Source: Salvator merianae
Lineage: Eukaryota; Chordata; Lepidosauria; Squamata; Teiidae
Length of the DNA stretch: 64,000 bases
Assembly (NCBI GenBank): GCA_003586115.2
Contig: QVOM02000112.1
Span: forward strand, 50,032,212 to 50,096,211
Reading direction: 5' to 3'
Shown here: positions 50,401 through 62,400 of the stretch, piece after piece
How positions within the stretch are numbered: the first letter of the stretch is position 1
How the letters are laid out: each line of letters opens with the position of its first letter
Notes under the pieces: model-generated
Databases searched by the model: none
What the model saw: only the letters and a program-made list of their open reading frames with translations
What the model was told of the DNA's origin: nothing
Translations under genes and position numbers: made by a program

Positions 50401-53400
50401 TGGCTGCACGTTTTGGAAATGTTATCTATGCTACAAAGGAGTGCAGAACCACAACAAGGATCATGGCAGAGGTATTCTTTACAGGATTTTTGTGAACAAT
50501 TCTTCTCTATCACTCTCCTTCGCAGTGATATCACTCTGCAATAGTTCTGCTGCACTTTCCCTAAGTTCTGTGGAAGAAGAAACAGTTCCTGCAGTCATTC
50601 CAAGATCAAGCAGAGGTAATTCTGTTTTCAGGAGGAATTAAGTACCCTTAAGGAATTTTTCAGCATGGTCAAATAAATACACACTGAAACTAACTATCAT
50701 TTAATCTTTTGTCTTCCTTTAACTGAGGTCAGAGAAGTGTTGTGATCTTCACAATAAGCCTAGGGCAGTGGCATCATCCACATGTTAGTTTCCAGCTGAC
50801 CTCTAGTGAGCCAGGAAGCAGACAGAACAATGGCTGTACTTCAGATGCAACCACCTGCCACCCCAGTTGATAAACTGCTTTAATGGTGCCCTGATGACCC
50901 AGAAGACTTCCAAGCTGGCCTTTGGTCAGTGAGGGAGCTTGTCTCTGTGAGCAGTGTTCCACTCACAGAGATAATCTGGGATGAGGGGACTCATCTCTCT
51001 GAGCAGAGATAATCTGCCTCTTCGCTGGCTCCTTCATTGAGTAGTTCTGTCCTGCAAAGGGCTTTATCTGGATGGAGCTAATGACTAGGGTTGTCCACGA
51101 ACTGAAATGTAGTGCTTCAGTCTGAATCAAACCAAACTACCCTCGGTTTGGTTCAAAGTGGTTTTTTTCAAACAACAGGGTGGTTCAGTTCACATGTGAA
51201 CCAAAAAAAACATAGCGAACCACCTTGGTTTGCTTGATTCATTAGACCACTTCTTGGTTTGGGTTCAGTTCAAACCAGGTTTTTCAAACAGGGTGATCCG
51301 TTTCGCATGAACCATGCGAACACCCCAGTTCACTGTGAACAGTGAGTCAGCCAAACCAGTTTGCTACCTCTTTACTAATGACTTGACTGGTGGCTCAAAA
51401 TAAACTAAACAGCAATATGGGTTGTGGTTAAAGTGCTGGTGTTTCCAAAGTCAAGCTGATTACTTCATCTTCCTGGTCCTGGAATCAGTTACAGACATTC
51501 CTTAGGTTCAGTCACAGCTTCCTTGCTGGGAGTTCTAGTGCCTAAGAGACAAACAAAAGTGTTTTCTGCATGGCCATTGCAGTGTATGGGATGCTTCTGA
51601 GAAAACTCCAGAAATGAACATCATTCTCTAATTTGTGTATAGACATAATATATGGATCATGGGTGGCAGCCAAAATCATACGCAATATAAAGGTCTGCCT
51701 AAACCTGCAGGAATCAAGCGATTTACCTTGCTGCATTGTGTTAATATCCTTATAGTTCAACTTTAAGCATCTGAAGTGTAAACTTCTTAATTTAGCAAGC
51801 AGTACTTCTTAATTCAGCAAGCAGTACATGTGTATGGTATAGAAATGTAGAACTTTTGGCCCCTGCATATTGTTGCAGTTCCTAGAATCTTGCTTAACTG
51901 AGATGAGCAATTTAAGGGAGTGATTTTAAATAAATAATTTAAATTATTCTTATTATTAAAGGTACAGTTATAGTGCTGGCCACGATAGCACCTGTATCCT
52001 GATTCCTGTTTGGCCAGGAAAATAGGGCAGTCCCGTCTGAAAAGAATAACAGGAAAAAAGTAATTAAACTAGCATTCCCTTAGGATGTCCACCCCATCCA
52101 ATCCACAACACCTTCAACATGCTCCAGTTCCAGGGTCATTGTCTGCCCAGTGGTTGTGGGCAGAAATTTAGTGGCTTCAAAACAGCTGCTATGGAAGTAC
52201 AGACTAACTTATGCCCACAGAAACTATTCTATTTGCAGTACCTTCTCTTGGTTTAGGTGTTTCTGTTTATTCTATTATGATCTCAGGCCACTGTAGGGCA
52301 TTTTAGCATTCCACTGTAAATCATTTAAGCAGAGATGCAGTCTTTGCACACATACTTGAGTAAAGGCCTACTGAACCACTGAAAATTCTGTGTAACTTGC
52401 AAAGGATTAGACATTTAAGATCTACATAGGGGTTTTTGTTGTTGTTGTTATTGTTACTCCACGTTGAATTTCAGCGGTGTCCACTAGCAATGTGCCAAAC
52501 CGCAGTTCACTGAAGTTCAAACTGCAGTTGGAGGTCTGGGACTTCATGTGGCAACTGCAGCTCTCTGTTGCACCTTTAGATGATGCCCAAGGAATCCTGG
52601 GAGCCGGGAATGTACCTACTTCCAAAAGTGTGGCTGCTACTACCACTGGGACTCCTCAAGGGTTGGACAAAGGTGCCATGGAGAGCTGGGGCTATCAGGT
52701 AAATCACCTGATACTCCCAGGCTTCTAACTGCAGTTTCTGCTTCAACAAACTGCAGTTTGGCATGTCTCTAGAGCCCATACAATCTAATCATAAGCTCTC
52801 TTCACTACAGGCTTTTACTAAGACATAGGCTGCATCTACACACAGTAAAAAAAAAAAAAAGGTGGCTTAAAAGCTACTTCGAGGTGGTAGCATCTGCACA
52901 CTAATGCCTCTAGTCCACATGAAAGGCCAGAAAATGCACTTGTAAAGGCCATTAATGTGGGTAGAAGTGGGCTGAGAACATTTGTGTCCACATGCTATCG
53001 CCTCTAAGCTGCTTCCAGTCCACTTTTTTGTGTTTGTAAATGTAGCCATAGGATGAATGTGGATAAGAGGGTGAGGGCTCTTTAAGGAAAGTGCCGGCCC
53101 CCTTTCACCTTAAAGTGAAGCAGTTTGTTTGCATTTTAAGTTGAATTGTCCATCTGTTCAGGCAAATGGCACAAGGGCTTTCCTCGCCGCCATTCAACAA
53201 GCGATTGCCTCCCCAGTGGATCAGATGTCGCATTACATCCAATCCTAGGGTGGATGGAAAACCCTCCTCCACTCTCATCCAGAGGGAAAACCCTCATCCC
53301 CTTACTGCAACTGGCTGTGCAGTGCCATCCGATCCAGTATGGCAGGGGAGCAAGCTTCCCTTGCCCATTCAACGGTGGTACCATTTGACAGGCAAGGAGA

Positions 53401-56400
53401 CGGGCTTCACTCACGTACTGTACTGAAGGAGGAATCCCTTCATTGAAATAGAAGGTGAGGCAAGGGTTATGTCCTTGAAAACAGAAAACCACAGTGATGA
53501 GGTTCACAGGGCTCTATGAACCTTTCAACGCACTCTGGTGTTAAAGCCCCACAACAAGCACTCGTAGTAGCGTAATAAAAGAAGACTATGGTGTCTGTTT
53601 TTTCTCCATTTTTGACAGTGCAATGAAGGTGCAGTGTCAGGCAGACACTGTACCCTCAGTGCACCATAATGGCACCATGCAGATTCAGCTATAGTTTCTT
53701 ATTTGTAGTTTTGCTCCACAAACAAGTATATTAAATGTCTTCTTCATTTCACCCATACAGTTATTGGGAGTTACAGTACTGAGGTGACCTCTGTAAGTTC
53801 CATTGAAGAATGGAACACACCAAAGTCAAGCAAAGGTAATTTCCTTTTCAGGAGCAATTAAAGCAGCCATCTGGATAAAGACTTGTCATATTACATGGTG
53901 AGGGCACACCATGGGGCAAGGACAGTCTAGACTTTCCCCACACTCTTTCTGTTGTTGTTGTCACTGGCAGCATGGTTAGTTGATGCTGTAGAGGGGAAAA
54001 TGTCCTGACATGCTCTAGAGCTGCTGACCAGATGGGCACAGCACCCAAGTAAGGGCATCTTAGAGCACTCAGCGGCTATGGGTGGAGGGAGAAGAAGAAG
54101 AATGAGGTCAGGGAGACTGAGTTAGCAGTTCCCCCTATGCTCCATGTTTTGGTTTTGACTTTGGAATTGCTGGAGAAGAATTTCAAAAACTAGTGGGAAC
54201 AGACTTTAAAACAGATGTTTGATATGGCTGAACATAGGCTGGACACAGGCTGAAAACTGACCAAATTATCCCTTCAGATGACTCTAAATAAAACATAGTG
54301 AAGTTCCATTTCATCTTAAGCTGCACAGTGTGCAGTAAGAACCAAACCTTTCATTACTTTCACACAGATACATGAACCAACTGAAGCTGCATCCAAACTT
54401 TGCTTACTTATTCCACTATATTTGGATATTCCAGAACAAAGCATGGATATTGAGGAATATCCATGCTTTATTCAGGCATATCCAAATATAATGGATAAGT
54501 AAATGGCATCTGAATACAGCTACAGACAGAGGCTGTGACCCTTTCTGCATACTATTCAATTTCCTGCATTGTGCTGGACCAATCCTGGCTGAGACCAAGT
54601 GATCTAGCCCAGGATCAGCTGGGCAGCCGGCAGCTGCACCAGAGGCAGTCCAACCTGTCCCAAATTCAGACGCTAGGAACAAAAGTCTGGCTTGGCTAGT
54701 TTAGCCAGGCATCCAGAAGTAGCCCACTTCCAGAGCAGCTCTCAGATGCCAAATGAAAAGTCTCCTTGGCTCCAGTAGGCCAGATCAGCTGCTCGTGTTC
54801 CATCCGCACACAAGCAGCTAATCTGGTATACCACACTACAACACTCCGTAGACTGCTTACAAGCAGTCTACTGGTGATAAGGGTTACAGCACCATTTTCA
54901 CGCCACATCCCAATCCAATGCCTCATGCAGGTACAGCGTTATACCAGGAGACATTGCCTCCCAGTAGACCAATGTGGAAGACAATGTGTCTCACAATAAA
55001 GACTTAGAGTAGGCATGTATAGGTTTGGTCTCTTAGCATTTCACAGCACAGAATAATTCCATAGAATAACCATAGAAACAGTTCTTGAAATAATTTTGAA
55101 TGCTCCTGGTGTCATTTGTTTATATATAATGAAAATTTCTAAATTCTGATATAATACAGGAGCTAAATGTATATTTTGATCAACTTAGAGAGACGTGAGA
55201 AGTATCTGGATTTTTTTTCTTTCTTTTAGGAAATATTGCATATCACATAAACTATGAACAGAAGAATATTGAAGGTGGGTTTTATTTATTTGTTGTTAGT
55301 GTTACTACAGCTTTTACAGATACTGTTATTGCTATAATTGTGTCCAATGACCAATCAGGCACCAATGCAGAGTTGGTCAGTCAGATCAATCCATTTAAAA
55401 CTGTTTTCTTGAGCAACAGATTTTTCAAAAATAATTTATATACACATACTAGATACACATATTTACCTTAAAAAATTACACATATCCTGTTATTCCAGAA
55501 GAGATGCTTCCTCTGTGATAGCATTTCAGAAATCTGAATGCAAGGCAAATGTGAAGAATGGTAATCCTGAATACATCATATTTAGGACTGATCAATTGAA
55601 ATGTATACTTCAAATGAAATGTTAAATGACAGCCCTAAATACAGTGGTAAGAACAGTAAGAACAGCAGATGGCGATGATGGTGTACTAATAAACCATTTA
55701 GCCCAATAAATAATCAGTTCCTTTTACTGTATCTATGGCCATTTATTTACAGGATTGTGCTTTCGTTTCTAGATCTGGTCACTAGGGCAGAACAGGTGTG
55801 TTTTTTTTAAAAAGATGGGTTTGCTTGGATCTCCAATTGTAGCAATAAAGGCTTTGGGCAATTCCATTCTTGATGGTATACCGGTCCAGTAAATGTACTA
55901 GGACTTCCTTCCCACATGCTGGTGCAGTCTAAGGGAAGCCCCGTCCCCTGTTATGATGCTCTGTTTGCACATGACAAAGCATAGACCAGATAAGGAGGCC
56001 CAAAATGGTGGGCTGGGCTGCTCGACCAGTAGACCTCTTTAAAAAGATCTACCATCGTTCTAGGGGATGGCACACTGGACCATGAAGGTATGCAGACGGC
56101 ACACATTTCTGGTCTGGTATACCAATGGACTCATTGCACTGGAGTAACAAGGCATGCTGCCACAGTGGGACCCCCAGGCCTTCAGAGCTTTTTTGGGGGG
56201 GGCATACCAACTTCAAAGCTGCTGTGAACTTCAGAGCTGGCATGGGGGGCTGGCACGGAACAAGCTGTCCCAATACATTTGGCCTTGTTTCACGTTAGGA
56301 GCATCCATCCTATCGAGGTCTGGTCTACTTGATCCAGAGTAATGAAAACAAGTGCAGAAAGAACCTTTGTTCACGGTTTGCTTTGCTGGAGCAGGATCAT

Positions 56401-59400
56401 GTTTAGAGCATCCAACAACATGTGTTATTGAGTTCAACAGAACACCATTTTTGGTTTGGTATAGTGGAAGAAATCAATTTGGTCCTGTCTATTTCCTTCC
56501 CCGCCACTCACTATCCATTCTGAAGTTAAACACACTGAGAATCTTTTGACCAAGTATAAGACCTTGTGCGTACATATTGCTCTGCTCACAGATCTCTGAA
56601 TTTGGAGAACTCAGTACTTCATAGGGTGGAGCAGCCCAGAATTATTTCATGAAAATATATGGAGCTTGGACTGCATTAACTTTTTGCTTAAAATCATACC
56701 AACGTTTTAAGAACTGCTGCTTTTATTTCCAAGCTATTAAAAATACATACATATGTATTTAGTGTTGCATGGTTTGTCACATCTCTGCATAATTGGTGTG
56801 GTGGGAAGTTTCAGTAGAATAGATTGTCTGAATTAATGAGATGGATTCTCTGTCTGTTTCAAGTCTCTTTCAGACTTATCTCAGATGACAGAATACCAAA
56901 TAAATTCAGTTCAACAATAAGTTTCTAGTGTGGATAGTGTGGGGCCTCTTTAACCCTTGTAATTGAATGGCTTAATGATTTCCATATCTACAAAAGCACA
57001 TGTTTGACCATCAATTTTAAAAACTGAATCCGAGTTTTTCAGATAATGATAAGGCATGGACCATAGAAATGAGTATTCTTGCCTTAAAAAAACCTGGAAA
57101 TTTCTGGTTGTAAAAAAATGTGCACTGTTCTTGTTTATATGAAAGAAAGTTACAACCCTTAGCCAAGGGAATTTTTTACTCTTCTTATGATTTGTTCAAA
57201 CAGAAAATAAAGGAAATTATAGAGAAAAATAGTGATTTTGTTTTCCATATGCTTTATTTTTATTTAACAGTATGTATTGTTTTGTGTAGTATTTGAACAA
57301 CTAATAAAGCATAATGTTTTTTAAAATTCCCAGGATTCTGAAAATTAAGCATTGTGTAAAATTAGTGTTTTCTGTCTTTTGTAGAAATCTGCATATGCTG
57401 CGGAAGTCTGGCAATTCACACCCAGCACCCTTTGTTTCACGGAGGAATATGTGCTCCATGTACAGTGAGTAACGGATCAGGGTTTTCACATACTCTACAC
57501 ATCTATGGCAGCCTTGGCACAGAAGCAAGAAATAAACGTTGAAGGGATGGGAGCACAGGTCCTACCCCAGAGGTGGGTGGCACACTATTCACTCGCCCTC
57601 GCAAAGCATGAAGCCAGGAACAAAGGTTCCCCAGATTTGAAGTTGCCTTCTGGGGTCATTTAATGAAGTACAGGAATGGCGCTGGAAGTTGGCCACTTTC
57701 TGCTTCTCACTTAATGGCCCGAGGCAGATGGCACAGCAAATAACTTGCAAATACTACTGCCATGCATCCACATGGTGACAATAGGGAGGAGGGCAAATGC
57801 CCTCAGTTGTTTTTTGTACTCTGCACAAAGGGTGCCTCTGAGGATGTTTGCCACCCTCCAGCAGCAGAATTTACTCACCATACCCCTCCGGCTTTTCCAC
57901 AGCACCTTTTTCACTCTGTGTAAATCCTGCCTGTGTTGAACTCTTTTTTCCTTCCATGTTATATTTGTTAGGCTTACCATATTCGATGGAGGCAACTTTT
58001 GTCCCATAATGATCAGAGATGCTAACCTCGGGAATTGCAAAGCCATTTGTGAGTGCTGCCCTCTGCATTCCAGGAACTTGGCAGATATTATTAGTGGTAG
58101 CTTTGTTGGTGGTGATACCCATTGGTCCAACTCGTGGCAGTGCAGGAGTAGCCAGTCGCCCTGTTAAATTATAAATACTGTGCATATTTTGGTCCAAACA
58201 AGGAAGTCGTTTTTTTAAAGAGAAAATTAAGAAAAATATCAATTTAAAAGATTAATGTATTATCAGACAACGTTACTGAAACAATAGTGCACCTATCTGA
58301 GAAATGCCAGAAGTATCTGCTTCAGTACTGCTGCTGCTATTATTATTATTATTATTATTAATTTTATTTCCACTCAGTAATTGGTTTCACTTACACTTCA
58401 GTAGCAAGTTTTGTCACAAGAAATGTAAGGTTTTTTCTTTTTGATTCACAATTTTTCTTGTAATAGTATAAAGGAGAATTGTTTCCTGGATCACTGATGC
58501 ATATTTACCTTAAACTGCTTTTAAGGTTCCTTAGGTATTATTATTGTTGCTGCTGCTACAACTTTTACTTAGCTTACTTTTAAAAAAAAAAATTAAAAAA
58601 ACTAAAAATATTTAAATAGATAACCTTTTTCAACAAGATACGCTAGCACTGGGCTATCAGCATATGTTTATACATTCCATTTTCACCCTCTCAAAACGAT
58701 TGTCAGTATTCAGTGCTTTCAGTAAACTTTTTAGAGTACTGTCCATGCCTGCTTGATATTAATTTCAATTTCCTTTTATTTTTAAAGGAAAGTTTGTTAG
58801 AGAGATTCTTCCTCTGTGAAGATGATGGTTTCCAAGCAATCTGTACAATCTGCTGTTGGGGCAATTCCCTTATGATGTGTGATGACCCAAAATGTCACAG
58901 GTGACACATAGCTAATCCTACAAGTAGATGTTCTAGACCAAAATTAGCTTACAGAAGGTTGGCTCCCGTTATTGTTATCCAGCCAATGATCACGGATGAT
59001 ACAATCTATTGACCAAAAATATCCACAGGGTATGCAAGTTCAAAGTAGCATTTTTGTACAATTTAAGTGCATGGAGCTTGATTCAGTGAGTGTTGAAACA
59101 AAACTCTGCTCAAAGTTTGTATAAAATATGTACATTCACTGTACTAACACACTATTGTGTTAAGAGTTTGCGGTACTTGTAGAGTAACATATGCCCAATA
59201 CATATATTCTATACTGGGGGAAGCTTCCTATGTCATATTCCATATGTATTGTGATTAACAGATGGCTGATAACCATAACTTTAAGAAGTAAGCAAGTGTT
59301 GCATAAAAAGTTGGAAGTGGTCTCTGGGTACCTTCTCCATTACAGATGTCCTAAAGTGAGGCAGACATTTTCTTGCTCAGGTAGCTGGTGTCCAAAGCAA

Positions 59401-62400
59401 GGTATTTCTCTGAGGCACACAAAAAAGCAGTACCAAAAAAGTCACCAGGGCTGCACTCACACCAGACTTCTATAATCCAGATTTTCTCCACATTAAGTGT
59501 GAGTCCCCGATCGGCTTGTTCACACACACACAAAATAATGCTCATCCATGCTGGTTTTTCTGTTTATACTTTAGTTCTCAGTCCTCTCCCAGCTTTTCTG
59601 CCAGTCTTGAAGAGTGACTCTGTCTGGTCCCTTCTTCTCTTCATAATTCCTGTCTTATTCCTAGCCTTCTTGCGTGCATATCCAGTTCTCCACTGACTCC
59701 TTTTCCTTTTGCTGCCAGCCAGGTGGAAGAAGCAACCTGGATCAAAATGGCATTTTTGCAAAGATACAGCTATTGTTTCCATTTTTGTTCACAAAAGACT
59801 TAAATACATTGTTTTTATTTGCTTTTTGAAAATCTACTATGATAATGAGCAATAGATCATTAAAGATGCAGAAACTACAAATATGATTACAAGAAAACTG
59901 TACACAGTTGTGACAATTCTGATAAGATCTTCATGGAATCTTAAGATTGCCATGGGATCACTCTGGATTCAGTCTCAGGATGTTTTGTTTTGGATGCACA
60001 AATGCTTTTAAAATCTGTTTTTATTTTGTTTTCTTTTTAAGAAACAGTCTGTATGTTTACCCCCCCTAAAACTGCATGACATTGGTAAGCATGTAACCCT
60101 TTCAAAGGGGATGAATACTATTGAAGCTTTTAAGAACGTTGTGAAGTTTTTCCTGTTTTTCTTGTATATCTCAATTGCCATGATTCCTTTTAGACAACCC
60201 TGGTTTAGCCTGGAACAATACTGAAGTATCCTATTTCAGCTCTAGCAAACAATTGGTCTTTCCAGAGATATCTGATTCATCTCAGGATTTGTTGAAATTC
60301 AGTTCTGATTACAGTCCTTAGTATAAAGTGTAACTGAAGGGTATTAGGAGAAGTAAGGAAGTATGAGCCACGATTTCTTCTATTTTTATGCTATCCAAAG
60401 TATAATTCTCAAACCAAGAACCTACTTTACTTTTTACTTTACTTTAATTTCAATTTCTGCCCCGCCCTATACCGAGGGGCCCCAGGGCGGCTTACAAAAA
60501 CATACCAAAAACAATTACAATAAAAACACCATAAAAATATTAGAATACTTCATAAAACATACAGAAAGCTTACAAAGCTTATAAAAACTATTACTTATTT
60601 CTCACAGTAGCAAAATCATCACATATCAAAAGTACGTGTGTCTTCAACAGGTACTTATATTGGAAGTTCTACTAGATTTACCCTCCCTTTGCATGATATC
60701 CAAAGCTACTTTGGTTGTGTGTGTAGTAAGAGAAATGTTAACGTGAATCTATTTGGATTTTTTTCAAATAACTGTGGGGAAAAGTGGCTCACATCCTCAA
60801 TAAATCCCATTTTTAATTTATGTAGGTGTTTTTGTGATGAATGTGTGGATTCCCTGATAAGCCCTGGATTTTCAGAGGAGATTAAAAAAACAGATCCTTG
60901 GATATGTTTCATGTGTGTGCCACTGGACGTGCATGGATTATTAAAAAGGAAGGTGAACTGGAATGTTGAATTGAAGCGTTTCTATGATCAAGAATCTGTA
61001 AGGAAAAATAGACTTGACTTTTACAAATGGAAAAAAGTTTGAAGTATTGCTTATTTTGTATTAAGTGACTTCATTTCTTATGGGATGTATTACACAGCAT
61101 TAGATTCTATTATTTCTTGATAAGGTGCCAGTCAGTAGTTTTTTTGTCTGTTGAAAGCTTGTTGATAGAAATTTGTTAGAAAAAGAACTAAATTAAAATA
61201 CGTGTTCCATTTCTAGCAGGCAGAACACTTCAGTAAATGAACTATAGCACAGCTGCTTGGAAAGCATTAAAAAAAATCAGCAGCTCCTTGTAGAGTAGCA
61301 TAAACATGCAGCTCACTTCTATCAGAGACTACTTAATTGCAATTTCTCAAAAGATACAGTTTTATTAGATGCCACAGTGTGGAACCCAATCAAAATTACA
61401 GCTGGGTTCCCTGACAGAAAAGTCCAAGTAGTTTATATTGATTAGCAACAATGGCTTGTTGCTTTAATAACGGGGGTTCACAAGCCGCAGGAAAGGGCAA
61501 TCGCTGGCTGCAAAACTATGCCCCTCCCTGGACAGGTCTTCCAGCGGTCACTGTGGAGGCCCCACGGCCAGTGATCGCCCCTTCCTGTGGCTTGCGAACC
61601 CTCATTCTTAAAGCGACGAGCCGTCGCTGTTGGTTAGTCCAACATATACCACGTATTCAACACAATGTAGAAACTTCTAACATAGAAAAAAAATAACATA
61701 AATTTCTTTGTAACAGCTTCTAACTTACTGACCTGCAAACTTTATTAATTCGCATCCTTTATCCAGAACTGAAAACATCCTTTGTTTTACAAATAGCAGA
61801 GATCCTACTTTGCTGGCATTTCTGCATTTGACAGGGCTAGGACAAGTTGGTCCAGCTAATCTGTTCCCACTGGAAAGGTTGCTAGCTGGAGCAGTCCAGC
61901 GGTCCCACAACAGGCTCTGTGCTGTGCCACTTTGAAGCTCACATGAGTGGAGCCTGCTGTGAGGACTCCAATGGCCAGGACCTAAAGGAACAATTTGGTG
62001 CACCACCAAAATGGGTCCCCCTGCTAAACTGGCCCATAGAGGTGTGCACCCTTTTGCACGCCTCCCTGGGCTGGTTCACTTGTGAGTAGACTCACAGTAG
62101 ACCTTTTTTTAAAGTCTGGTAGTGTGGAAGAGAGAGGCCTAGAAGGAGTCTAGGCTTCACACTATACTGGGTTACCAGTGGCCCTTTCTGCACTGGGCCT
62201 TATTTCAGATTATATCCTGGAATAAGAGCTTGCGTTCCACATGCTAGAGCAGATTACAGAAGGCCCCAGGCAGGTTCTGTGGTAGTTTGCTCCAACATGC
62301 AGACAGCTGTCCTCTATTCTGGGATATAACCTGGAATAACGCCCAGTGCAGAAGGGGCCAGTAAGTGTGGAAAGGCCCAAAGAGATTTACTACTGTAACT

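Noticed and set aside
57385..60997. DNMT3A or DNMT3B instead of DNMT3L
   Set aside because: HTQHPLF, ICAPC and FYDQES are DNMT3L-type, and no PWWP exon precedes the ADD exons.
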